Of a DNA stretch of 64,000 bases, positions 8,806 to 16,992 are shown one piece after another. Below the pieces are notes generated by a model, which saw only the letters and a program-made list of their open reading frames with translations, searched no databases and was not told where the DNA came from. This stretch comes from Streptomyces sp. CBMA291 (lineage in GTDB: Bacteria > Actinomycetota > Actinomycetes > Streptomycetales > Streptomycetaceae), in contig NZ_MSJP01000079.1 in assembly GCF_014596525.1 (NCBI RefSeq), forward strand, positions 62,001 to 126,000. The letters run 5' to 3'. Within the stretch, counting starts at the first letter, position 1; each line of letters begins with the position of its first letter. Position numbers and translations under genes: made by a program.

Positions 8806-10027
8806 CGCGTCCGTCGTCATGGCCGAGGGTCCCGTCCGTCTCGCCGGACCGGGCCCTCGGCCGCGTGTACGTCCGCCCCTTCCACGCCGCCCCGACACCC
8901 CGGTAGTGCCGTACCGCCGAGTCCACCGTCATCAACAGATAGAGGAACGCCGTGAAGGGCAGCAGGGGCGCGAGCCACCACGGCTGCCGGTAGTACCGCA
9001 GCATCGGCAGATACGTCCCCGCCATCACCGCCCACGCCGCCGCCCCCGCAGCCACCGCCGTCCCGTCCCCGCCCGCGAGCCCCGCCGCCACGGCCACCGG
9101 CGGCACCAGATACACGAGCCCGAGCCCCGCCACCGTCCCCAGCAGCAGCACCGGACTGTGCCGCAGCTGCGCGTACGCGCTCCTGGCCACCATCCGCCAC
9201 AGCTCCCCGAGCCCCGGATACGGGCGCACGCTGTCGACCCGGTCCGCGAGCCCCAGCCAGATCCGCCCGCCCGCGCGCCGTACCGCCCGCGCCAGCGACA
9301 CATCGTCGATCACTGCCTGCCGGATCGTCTCCGGCACGCCCGCCGCCACCGCCGTCTCCGTCCGCAGCAGCACGCACCCGCCCGCTGCGGCCGTCGCCCG
9401 CGGCCGCCGCCGGTTGATCCAGCGGAACGGATAGAGCTGCGCGAAGAAGTAGACGAACGCCGGCACCACGAGCCGCTCCCACGCACTGGTCACCCGCAGC
9501 CTCGCCATCTGCGAGACCAGGTCCAGACCGTGCGCCTCCGCCGCCGACACCAGCAGCCGCAGACTGTCCGGCGCGTGCGCGATGTCCGCGTCCGTCAGCA
9601 GCAGGAACTCCGGCTCCCGCGCGCGAGCCAGGGCCATCCCGTGCCGCAGCGCCCACAGCTTCCCCGTCCAGCCGGGCTCCGGCGCACCCGGCGACACCAC
9701 CGTCAGCGGCAGCCCCCCGCACCGGGCGGCCAGCTCCACCGCCAGCGCCCCCGTGCCGTCCGTACTCCCGTCGTCCACCAGGATCACCTCGGCCGCCCCC
9801 GGGTACTCCTGCGCGAGCAGCGACGGCAGGCTCACCGGCAGCACCCCGGACTCGTCCCGCGCCGGTACGACCACCACCACCCGGGGCAGGCCGCCCGGCC
9901 CCACGCGCGCGTGTGCCTCCGTCGGCGGCGGCAGCCTCTGGTCCGTACGCCAGAAGAACCCCTGACCCAGCAGCAGCCAGACCCAGACGACCAGCGAGGC
10001 GAGCGCGAACCAGGAGAGGGGGCTCAT
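8783..10027 (-). CDS. Family 2 glycosyltransferase, HpnB-like
   Basis: 414 residues from MSPLSWFALASL; a start 14 codons upstream at 10069 is possible. An N-terminal membrane anchor is followed by a GT-A domain with VVVVVPARDES, ILVDDGSTDGT, LLLTDADIAHAPDSL and IDDVSLARAVRRAG. Two or three membrane helices follow near the C-terminus. The overall pattern fits the hopanoid-associated HpnB glycosyltransferases. No hopanoid genes (shc, hpnC/D/E) are beside it, so the acceptor is open. It is divergent from the racemase paralogue with start codons only ~60 bp apart. Confidence 0.8.
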   Translation of the reverse strand: MSPLSWFALASLVVWVWLLLGQGFFWRTDQRLPPPTEAHARVGPGGLPRVVVVVPARDESGVLPVSLPSLLAQEYPGAAEVILVDDGSTDGTGALAVELAARCGGLPLTVVSPGAPEPGWTGKLWALRHGMALARAREPEFLLLTDADIAHAPDSLRLLVSAAEAHGLDLVSQMARLRVTSAWERLVVPAFVYFFAQLYPFRWINRRRPRATAAAGGCVLLRTETAVAAGVPETIRQAVIDDVSLARAVRRAGGRIWLGLADRVDSVRPYPGLGELWRMVARSAYAQLRHSPVLLLGTVAGLGLVYLVPPVAVAAGLAGGDGTAVAAGAAAWAVMAGTYLPMLRYYRQPWWLAPLLPFTAFLYLLMTVDSAVRHYRGVGAAWKGRTYTRPRARSGETDGTLGHDDGRAPGFPET

Positions 10028-10085
10028 TCGCGGCAGTCTGCCCCAGAACGAGGGGGATGGAGGGCTCATCGGCTAGGGTGACCGG

Positions 10086-10880
10086 GTGAAGATCGCGCTC
10101 ATGGACTCCGGAATCGGCCTCCTCCCGGCAGCGGCCGCGGTGCGGCGCCTCCGGCCCGACGCCGATCTCCTCCTCTCCAACGACCCCGACGGCATGCCCT
10201 GGGGACCGCGTACCCCCGAGGACCTCACGGGCCGCGCCCTCGCCGTCGCCCTCGCCGCCGCCGAGCACCACCCGAGCGCCCTGATCGTGGCCTGCAACAC
10301 CGCCACCGTCCACGCCCTGCCCGCGCTGCGCGACCTCCTCGAACCGGACATCGCCGTCATCGGCACCGTGCCCGCCGTCAAGCCCGCCGCCGCCGACGGC
10401 GGCAAGATCGCCATCTGGGCCACCCCCGCCACCACCGGCAGCGCCTACCAGCGCGGGCTCATCCGCGACTTCGCTGACGGCGCCGAGGTCACCGAGGTGC
10501 CCTGCCCCGGCCTCGCCGACGCCGTCGAACACGCCGACCCCGAGGCCGTCGACCGCGCCGTCGCCGCCGCCGCGGCCCTCACCCCGCCGGACGTCCGCGC
10601 CGTCGTCCTCGGCTGCACCCACTACGAACTCGTCGAGGACCGGATCCTCGCCGCCCTCGCCGCCCGGGGCAGGACCGGACTCCCGCCGGTCGTCTTCCAC
10701 GGCTCCGCCGATGCCGTCGCCGCCCAGGCGCTGCGCCGCGTCGGCATCGAGCCCACCCCCGACGCGGCCCCCACCGGCACCCTCTCCGTCCTGCTCAGCG
10801 GCCGCCCCGGCCCCCTCCCCACCGCCGCCCTCGGCTATGCCGAAGGCCGCCTCCTGGAGGCCACGGCCGCCGCCCACTGA
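10086..10880 (+). CDS. Glutamate-racemase family protein (MurI paralogue)
   Basis: 264 residues from GTG (MKIALMDSGIG). It has the two catalytic cysteines of the Asp/Glu racemase family, C70 in ALIVACNTAT and C177 in VVLGCTHYEL, plus the N-terminal DSGIG. The usual PYG motif reads MPWGPRT, so substrate specificity may differ from true MurI. It stands alone rather than with cell-wall genes, which suggests a second copy. A TAGGGT box ends 6 bases before the GTG, so the transcript is probably leaderless. Confidence 0.8.
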   Translation: MKIALMDSGIGLLPAAAAVRRLRPDADLLLSNDPDGMPWGPRTPEDLTGRALAVALAAAEHHPSALIVACNTATVHALPALRDLLEPDIAVIGTVPAVKPAAADGGKIAIWATPATTGSAYQRGLIRDFADGAEVTEVPCPGLADAVEHADPEAVDRAVAAAAALTPPDVRAVVLGCTHYELVEDRILAALAARGRTGLPPVVFHGSADAVAAQALRRVGIEPTPDAAPTGTLSVLLSGRPGPLPTAALGYAEGRLLEATAAAH

Positions 10881-10901
10881 GCGGCCACCACCCCGCTCGC
10901 C

Positions 10902-10925
10902 GAGTGTGATCACGTGATCACACTC
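10902..10925. promoter_or_regulatory. 24-bp perfect palindrome, candidate operator
   Basis: The half-site GAGTGTGATCAC is followed immediately by its exact reverse complement, with no loop. It sits 22 bases after the racemase stop and 40 bases before the next ATG. A zero-loop, AT-containing palindrome in this GC-rich genome fits a dimeric regulator site better than a terminator. It contains TGTGA and TCACA eight bases apart, two more than the Crp consensus. Confidence 0.6.
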
Positions 10926-10965
10926 CGGCAGGCCGTTCCGGACGGACCTGGGTATTCTTCCCGAT

Positions 10966-11523
10966 ATGAGGCACTCCGCCCGGGACCCGCACGCCGACGA
11001 ACGGACCCCCGCCGTCTGGACCGGCCGGGCCACCAACCGTTTCCAGTGGGTCGCGGCCATCGCGGGCGCCGCCTGCGTCGCCCTGGGTGTCGTCCTCGCC
11101 GTCGTCTCCCCGTGGACCTCGGGCGTCGCCCCCCTCCTCATGGCCGTGATCGGCTGCGTCGCCGCCGGACTCCTCGTCCTCTTCGGCACGCTCGCCTTCG
11201 TCCAGGTGGCCGTACGGGTCGACGACGACATGATGGAAGTCCGCTGCGGACACATCGGCCTCCCGCGCCGCCGCATCCCCCTCTCCCATGTCATCGGCGC
11301 CGACTTCGCGCCCAGTGTCACCCCACGCCACTGGGGCGGCTGGGGCTACCGCTGGCGCCCCGAGAAGGGCACGGCCGTCGTCGTCCGCAGGGGAGAGGGC
11401 CTGGTCCTGCGCCTCGGTGACGGGCGTACGTTCACGGTGACCGTCGACGACGCCGAATCGGCGGTACGCGCCATCCGCGACCGCCTGGCCCACCCCGGCC
11501 CACCGGCACCGACGGGAGCATGA
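10966..11523 (+). CDS. Two-TM membrane protein with a PH-like C-terminal domain
   Basis: 185 residues. Two hydrophobic helices (~28-50 and ~56-80) are followed by a ~95-residue beta-rich domain with VEVRCGHIGLPRRRIPLSHV-like sequence and WGGWGYRWRPEKGTAVVVRR. This resembles the bPH-type membrane proteins common in Streptomyces, with no known function. The nearest regulatory signal is the 24-bp palindrome just upstream. Confidence 0.75.
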   Translation: MRHSARDPHADERTPAVWTGRATNRFQWVAAIAGAACVALGVVLAVVSPWTSGVAPLLMAVIGCVAAGLLVLFGTLAFVQVAVRVDDDMMEVRCGHIGLPRRRIPLSHVIGADFAPSVTPRHWGGWGYRWRPEKGTAVVVRRGEGLVLRLGDGRTFTVTVDDAESAVRAIRDRLAHPGPPAPTGA

Positions 11524-11557
11524 CGGGCCGGGCGGTACGGGTCCCCGGGCCCGACTC

Positions 11558-11665
11558 CACCGCACCCTTCCTTTCCCTCACCCCCACCCGTCTCTCTCAC
11601 CCCACCCCACCTCCACTCGTCTCTCACCCCACCCGTCTCCCTCACCTCACCGCACCCGCCCACCA
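11558..11665. repeat. Polypyrimidine tract
   Basis: About 100 bases almost wholly C and T on the plus strand, with repeated CACCCCAC and GTCTCTCAC units, just upstream of the apolipoprotein N-acyltransferase gene. Its cause and role are unclear. Confidence 0.6.
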
Positions 11666-11704
11666 CCCTGTGGATCGACAGGTGTGCCCCGTAGACTCCG
11701 CAAG

Positions 11705-13360
11705 GTGAGCGCCACCATCACCCCCGTCGACGCGCCCGCCGCCGACCCCGTCCCCACGCCGGTCTCCCGGCTGCGACGGTTCGTGCGGCCCGGGGCGGCC
11801 CTGCTGTCCGGGTTCCTGCTCTACCTGAGCTTCCCGCCGCGCCCCCTGTGGTGGCTCGCGGTGCCCGCCTTCGCACTGCTCGGCTGGGCCCTGCGGGGCC
11901 GTCGGCTCCGCGCCGGATTCGGCCTCGGCTACCTCGCGGGACTCGGCTTCCTCCTTCCGCTCCTCGTCTGGACCGGAGAGGAGGTCGGCCCCGGGCCCTG
12001 GCTCGCCCTCGCCTGCGTCGAGGCGCTGTTCGTGGCCGCCGCCGGACTCGGCATCACCGCCGTCTCCCGCCTCCCCTGGTGGCCGTTCTTCGCCGCCGGG
12101 GTGTGGATCCTCTCGGAGGGGGCACGCGCGCGCGTGCCCTTCGGCGGCTTCCCCTGGGGCAAGATCGCCTTCGGGCAGGCCGACGGCTTCTTCCTGCCGC
12201 TCGCCGCCGTCGGCGGCACCCCCGTCCTCGGCTTCGCCGTCGCCCTCTGCGGCTTCGGCCTGTACGAGACCTGCCGGCAGATCCGCGCGTGGCGCGCGGC
12301 CGTCGCCCCGCCGCTTCCCGCCCCGGCGCCTTCCGCCCCGCCGCTTCCCCCGCCGTCGCGTCCCCTCCCGCGCGGCGCCCTCACCGCCGCCGCGCTCGCC
12401 GTGCTGCTGCCGGTCACCGGCGCCCTCGCCGCGCTGCCGCTCGTCGACGCCTCGGCCGAGGACGGCACCGCGACCGTCGCCGCCGTCCAGGGGAACGTGC
12501 CGCGCCTCGGCCTCGACTTCAACGCACAGCGCCGGGCCGTCCTCGACAACCACGTCGCCCGCACCCATGAACTCGCCGCCGCCGTCAGGGAGGGCCGCGA
12601 GCCGCGACCCGACTTCGTGCTGTGGCCCGAGAACTCCTCGGACATCGACCCGTACGCCAACCCCGACGCCGCCGACGTCATCAGCGGAGCCGTCCAGGAC
12701 ATCGGCGTCCCCACCGTGATCGGCGCCGTCGTCGTCCCCGGGACCGGCAAGCTCCGCAACACGCTCATCGCCTGGGACCCGAAGCGCGGCCCCGTCGACA
12801 CCTACGACAAGCGGCACGTCCAGCCCTTCGGCGAGTACATCCCGATGCGCTCCTTCGTCCGCCTCTTCAACAGCAACGTCGACCGGGTCACCCGCGACTT
12901 CGGCAAGGGCACCAAGGTCGGCGTCTTCGACCTCGCCGGTACGAAGGTGGGCCTGGCCACCTGCTACGAGGCGGCCTTCGACTGGGCCGTCCGCGACACC
13001 GTCACCCACGGCGCCCAGCTCATCTCCGTACCCAGCAACAACGCCACCTTCGGCCGCAGCGAGATGACCTACCAGCAGCTGGCCATGTCCCGCGTCCGGG
13101 CGGTCGAGCACAGCCGCTCGGTCGTCGTCCCCGTCACCAGCGGCGTCAGCGCGATCATCCTCCCCGACGGGAAGATCGTCTCCGAGACGAAGATGTTCAC
13201 CCCCGACGTCCTCGTCGAGAAGGTCCCGCTGCGCTCCTCGCAGACCCCCGCGACCCGGATGGGAACCCTGCCCGAGGCCCTCCTCGCCGCGCTGGCCGCC
13301 GCCGGAATCGGCTGGTCGGTCCTCCGTACCGTACGGAACCGCCGGAACGGGACGGTCTGA
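11705..13360 (+). CDS. lnt: Apolipoprotein N-acyltransferase
   Basis: 551 residues from GTG, with a TAGACT box 8 bases upstream (probably leaderless). Six to seven membrane helices are followed by a nitrilase-type periplasmic domain (~260-500) with the Glu-Lys-Cys triad: E in LWPENSSD, K in YDKRHVQPFGEYIP and C in LATCYEAAFDW. A final membrane helix lies at the C-terminus. It adds the third acyl chain to the N-terminal cysteine of lipoproteins in the cytoplasmic membrane. Streptomyces often carry two lnt genes; which one this is cannot be told here. A Pro-rich insertion lies at ~205-225. Confidence 0.9.
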   Translation: MSATITPVDAPAADPVPTPVSRLRRFVRPGAALLSGFLLYLSFPPRPLWWLAVPAFALLGWALRGRRLRAGFGLGYLAGLGFLLPLLVWTGEEVGPGPWLALACVEALFVAAAGLGITAVSRLPWWPFFAAGVWILSEGARARVPFGGFPWGKIAFGQADGFFLPLAAVGGTPVLGFAVALCGFGLYETCRQIRAWRAAVAPPLPAPAPSAPPLPPPSRPLPRGALTAAALAVLLPVTGALAALPLVDASAEDGTATVAAVQGNVPRLGLDFNAQRRAVLDNHVARTHELAAAVREGREPRPDFVLWPENSSDIDPYANPDAADVISGAVQDIGVPTVIGAVVVPGTGKLRNTLIAWDPKRGPVDTYDKRHVQPFGEYIPMRSFVRLFNSNVDRVTRDFGKGTKVGVFDLAGTKVGLATCYEAAFDWAVRDTVTHGAQLISVPSNNATFGRSEMTYQQLAMSRVRAVEHSRSVVVPVTSGVSAIILPDGKIVSETKMFTPDVLVEKVPLRSSQTPATRMGTLPEALLAALAAAGIGWSVLRTVRNRRNGTV

Positions 13361-13421
13361 CGCACCGAGAGGCCCGAAGGGTGCCGGTGGCCGGTCCGCG
13401 CGGATGATCTAGGGTCGGTCC

Positions 13422-13904
13422 ATGGCTACCCCAGACTTCATCCGGACCCTGCGCGAGACGGTCGGCCACCAGCTCCTCTTCCTGCCGGGGGTGAGCGCCG
13501 TCGTCTTCGACGACCACGGCCGGGTACTGCTCGGCCGGCGGTCCGACAACGGACGCTGGGCGGTCGTCGGCGGCATCCTCGAACCCGGCGAGCAGCCCGC
13601 CGACGGCGTCATCCGCGAGGTGTACGAGGAGACGGCGGTACGCGTCGAGGTGGAGCGGATCATCCTCGTCGAGACCCTGCGCAAGCCCGTCGTCTACCCC
13701 AACGGCGACCAGTGCCAGTTCCTCGATGTCGCCTTCCGCTGCCGGGCGGTCGGCGGCGAGGCACGCGTCAACGACGACGAGTCGACCGAGGTCGGCTGGT
13801 TCGACGTCGACGACCTGCCGGAGATGAAGCGTTTCTCGCACCTGCGGATCGAGAAGGCGCTGGCCGACGAACCCACATGGTTCCACACCACGACAACCGG
13901 CTGA
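13422..13904 (+). CDS. Nudix hydrolase
   Basis: 160 residues from ATG. The Nudix box is clear: G-ILEPG-E-QPADGVI-REVYEET, with Ala in place of the conserved Gly near its end (ETAV). The upstream part (FLPGVSAVVFDDHGRVLLGRR) is a typical Nudix strand pattern. It hydrolyses nucleoside-diphosphate-linked compounds with Mg2+; the substrate is not predictable. It follows lnt by 61 bases on the same strand. Confidence 0.9.
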   Translation: MATPDFIRTLRETVGHQLLFLPGVSAVVFDDHGRVLLGRRSDNGRWAVVGGILEPGEQPADGVIREVYEETAVRVEVERIILVETLRKPVVYPNGDQCQFLDVAFRCRAVGGEARVNDDESTEVGWFDVDDLPEMKRFSHLRIEKALADEPTWFHTTTTG

Positions 13905-13959
13905 ACTATGGTCACGGCACACATGGGTGGGGGAGAGGGCCGTTCATAGGGTGCGGAGC

Positions 13960-14886
13960 ATGAGCGCCCCCATCACCGCCCCCGGCACCAGCGCCCCATC
14001 CGGCCCCGGCGCCACCCCCGTCGCCCCCGCCGGACCCGTCTCCTCCGCCGCGCCCGCTCCCTCCTCCGGACCGGCCCCGTCCGCGGCACCCGCCCCCTCC
14101 GCCGCACCCCTGCCCGGGGGCGTCGTCCTCGACCTCACCGGCCGCACCGCGCTCGTCACCGGAGCGGCCGGCGGCATCGGGCGCGCCTGCGCCCTGCGGC
14201 TCGTCGCCTGCGGAGCCAGGGTCAGCGCCGTCGACCGGGCCGCCGAGGGCCTGGAATCCCTGGCGGAGGCGGCTGCCGGGCTCCCCGGCACCCTCGAACC
14301 CCGTCTCCTCGACCTCACCGATCTGGACGCCGCCGAGACCGCCGCCGCGGGCGCCGACATCCTCGTGAACAACGCGGGACTCCAACTGGTCCGCCCCATC
14401 GAGGAGTTCCCCCCGGACGTCTTCCACACCGTCCTCACCGTGATGCTGGAAGCCCCCTTCCGCCTCATCAGGGGAGCGCTTCCGCACATGTACGGGCAGG
14501 GCTGGGGCCGGATCGTCAACCTCTCGTCCGTCCACGGACTGCGCGCCTCCGCCTTCAAATCCGCGTACGTGGCCGCCAAACACGGCCTCGAAGGCCTCTC
14601 CAAGACCGCCGCCCTGGAAGGAGCCCCGCACGGGGTCACCTCCAACTGCGTCAACCCCGGCTATGTCCGTACGCCGCTCGTGGAACGGCAGATCGCCGAC
14701 CAGGCGGCCGCCCACGGCATCCCCCCGGAGCGGGTCGTCTCCGACGTCCTCCTCAAGGACTCGGCGCTCAAGCGGCTCATCGAGCCGGAGGAGGTCGCCG
14801 AGGCCGTGCTCTACCTCTGCACCCCCCAGGCTTCCTTCATCACCGGCACCTCCCTCGCCCTCGACGGCGGATGGACCGCCCACTGA
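13960..14886 (+). CDS. bdhA: 3-Hydroxybutyrate dehydrogenase (short-chain dehydrogenase)
   Basis: 308 residues. A disordered Ala/Pro/Ser leader of ~50 residues precedes the Rossmann domain, which begins LTGRTALVTGAAGGIG. NNAG, the Ser at LSSVHG and the YxxxK at YVAAKHG form the catalytic set, and ANCVNPGYVRTPLVE-like sequence with a QIADQAAAHG segment is specific to D-3-hydroxybutyrate dehydrogenases. It interconverts 3-hydroxybutyrate and acetoacetate with NAD. The PucR-type regulator follows 89 bases downstream on the same strand and an MHS permease converges on that regulator, suggesting a catabolic set. Confidence 0.85.
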   Translation: MSAPITAPGTSAPSGPGATPVAPAGPVSSAAPAPSSGPAPSAAPAPSAAPLPGGVVLDLTGRTALVTGAAGGIGRACALRLVACGARVSAVDRAAEGLESLAEAAAGLPGTLEPRLLDLTDLDAAETAAAGADILVNNAGLQLVRPIEEFPPDVFHTVLTVMLEAPFRLIRGALPHMYGQGWGRIVNLSSVHGLRASAFKSAYVAAKHGLEGLSKTAALEGAPHGVTSNCVNPGYVRTPLVERQIADQAAAHGIPPERVVSDVLLKDSALKRLIEPEEVAEAVLYLCTPQASFITGTSLALDGGWTAH

Positions 14887-14975
14887 GCACGCCCCGGCTC
14901 CCGGACGGACCCGCCTCCGGGAAGGTTGTCCACAGGGGTGGTGCGACCACACGTACGGCAGGTATCCCTGTGTCC

Positions 14976-16928
14976 ATGTCCCATGAACACCTCTCCTACC
15001 TGGAACTCCTCGCCCGGGGCGCGGCCACCGAGGCCTACGACCGGCCCGTGCTGCTCGCCCGCGCGAGCGGTGCGGGGCCCGAGGCGCTGGCCGGGCTCGA
15101 AGAGGCCAAACAGCTCGCCCTGCGCGTCCGCGCCGAGCTGGAGGGCCGGCGGCGCCGCGAGGCGGAGCTGTCCGCGCTCTTCGCCACCGCCCATGACCTC
15201 GCGGGACTCCGCGACCTCGACGCGGTCCTGCGGGCCATCGTGCAGCGCGCCCGCGCCCTCCTCGGGACCGAGGTCGCCTATCTGAGCCTCAACGACCCGG
15301 CGGCGGGCGACACGTACATGCGTGTCACCGAGGGCTCGGTCTCGGCCCGGTTCCAGCAGCTCAGACTGGGCATGGGGGAGGGCCTCGGCGGGCTCGTCGC
15401 CCAGACCGCCCGCCCGTACGTCACCGACGACTACTTCGACGACGCGCGCTTCCAGCACACCCGGACCATCGACACGGCCGTACGGGACGAGGGCCTCGTC
15501 GCCATCCTCGGCGTCCCCCTCAGCCTCGGCAGCCAGGTCATCGGCGTCCTGTTCGCCGCCGACCGCAGGGCCAGGGTCTTCGAACGCGAACAGGTCGCCC
15601 TGCTCGGCTCCTTCGCCGCGCACGCCGCCGTCGCCATCGACACGGCCAACCTGCTCGCCGAGACCCGCTCGGCCCTCGCCGAACTGGAACGCGCCAACGA
15701 CATCATCCGCGAGCACAGTGGGGTCATCGAGCGGGCCTCCGAGGTCCACGACCGGCTCTCCGAGCTGGTCCTGCACGGCGGCGGTGTCCAGGACGTCGCC
15801 GAAGCGGTCTCCGAAGTGCTCGGCGGCACGGTCGAGTTCACCGAGGAGGGTGCGGGCGCCGCCCGCCGTGCGGGCGGCCTCGCGGTCCGCGAGGGCGACG
15901 ACTGGGTCGCGGCCGTCTCGGCGGGCGGCGAGACCCTGGGCGCCCTGGTGCTCCGGGGCAGGCCCGACCTGGACCCGGTCGACCAGCGCACCCTGGAACG
16001 GGCCGCTCTGGTCACCTCGTTGCTGCTGCTCGCCCGCCGCTCGGCGGGCGAGGCCGAACAACGGGTACGAGGGGAACTCCTCGACGACCTTCTCGACGCG
16101 CCCGCCCGCGACCGCAGTCTGCTCCGCGAGCGCGCCGCCCGCCTCCACACGGACAGCGAGGCCCCGCATGTGGTCCTGGCCGCCCGGATCGACCGAAGCA
16201 CCGGGGCGCCGGGCCCCGGCACGACCGGCCCCGAGGCGGGCGGTCGGGAGGCAAGCAGTCGAGAGGCGGGCGGTCGTGAGGCGGGCGGTCGGGAGAGCGC
16301 CGACCGGCAGCGTCTGTGGTCGGCCGCCACCCACCTCGCCGCCACCCGCCGGGGACTCGCCTCGGCGCGCGACGGCGGCACGGTCCTGCTGCTGCCGCTC
16401 GGCCCCGGGGAGAGCGCCGCCGACCTCGCCCGGCAGACCGCGCGGAGCCTCGGCGGAACCTTGCGCGAACCGGTGACCGTCGGCGCGTCCGCCGCCGTAC
16501 GCGCCCCCCTCGACCACCCGGACCTGGTGGGCCTCGCGTACGACGAGGCCCGCCGCTGCGTGGACGCGCTCCGGCTGCTGCACCGCTCAGGGCAGGGCGC
16601 CGCCGCAGAGGACCTCGGCTTCCTCGGCCTGCTCCTCGCCGACAGCCGGGACATCGACGGCTTCGTCGACCGGACCGTCGGCCAGGTCGTCGCGTACGAC
16701 CTGCGTCGGGGCACCGACCTGGTCCGTACCCTGGGGGCCTACTTCGCCAGCGGCATGAGCCCCGCCCGTACCAAGGACGAACTCCACGTGCACGTCAACA
16801 CGGTGGCCCAGCGTCTGGAGCGGGTCGGCCGGCTCCTCGGCCCCGACTGGCAGTCCCCGGCGCGCGTCCTGGAGATCCAGCTGGCGCTGCGCCTGCACGC
16901 GCTCTCCGACGCGGTCGGCGGGAGGTGA
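14976..16928 (+). CDS. GAF-domain PucR-family transcriptional regulator
   Basis: 650 residues from ATG; a GTG two codons upstream is equally possible. After an N-terminal helical segment a GAF domain (~75-225) contains GMGEGLGGLVAQTARPYVTD and LGVPLSLGSQVIGVLFAA. A GGDEF-like/PucR middle region follows, and the last ~60 residues are the PucR helix-turn-helix with DLVRTLGAYFASGMSPART and HVNTVAQRLERV. The likely role is control of the adjacent 3-hydroxybutyrate dehydrogenase. The middle region contains a 15-bp tandem repeat at 16236-16298 encoding repeated G-G-R-E-A units. Confidence 0.85.
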   Translation: MSHEHLSYLELLARGAATEAYDRPVLLARASGAGPEALAGLEEAKQLALRVRAELEGRRRREAELSALFATAHDLAGLRDLDAVLRAIVQRARALLGTEVAYLSLNDPAAGDTYMRVTEGSVSARFQQLRLGMGEGLGGLVAQTARPYVTDDYFDDARFQHTRTIDTAVRDEGLVAILGVPLSLGSQVIGVLFAADRRARVFEREQVALLGSFAAHAAVAIDTANLLAETRSALAELERANDIIREHSGVIERASEVHDRLSELVLHGGGVQDVAEAVSEVLGGTVEFTEEGAGAARRAGGLAVREGDDWVAAVSAGGETLGALVLRGRPDLDPVDQRTLERAALVTSLLLLARRSAGEAEQRVRGELLDDLLDAPARDRSLLRERAARLHTDSEAPHVVLAARIDRSTGAPGPGTTGPEAGGREASSREAGGREAGGRESADRQRLWSAATHLAATRRGLASARDGGTVLLLPLGPGESAADLARQTARSLGGTLREPVTVGASAAVRAPLDHPDLVGLAYDEARRCVDALRLLHRSGQGAAAEDLGFLGLLLADSRDIDGFVDRTVGQVVAYDLRRGTDLVRTLGAYFASGMSPARTKDELHVHVNTVAQRLERVGRLLGPDWQSPARVLEIQLALRLHALSDAVGGR

Positions 16929-16933
16929 ACGCC

Positions 16934-16980
16934 GAAGGGCCCGCGCCCGCTCCTCTGGGGGAGCGGGGCGCGGGCCCTTC
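16934..16980. terminator. Bidirectional hairpin terminator
   Basis: GAAGGGCCCGCGCCCGCTCC pairs with the matching sequence ending at 16980 across a short loop. It lies between the convergent regulator and permease genes and probably ends both transcripts. There is no clear T-tract, as is usual in Streptomyces. Confidence 0.75.
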
Positions 16981-16992
16981 GCGCGGCGCGGC

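Noticed and set aside
10902..10925. The palindrome as a Crp site
   Set aside because: TGTGA and TCACA are eight bases apart rather than six, so it does not fit the Crp consensus.
8817..11321. An 834-codon open frame on the minus strand
   Set aside because: It is Gly/Arg-rich shadow sequence in a wrong frame of the glycosyltransferase and antisense to the racemase, without domain patterns.
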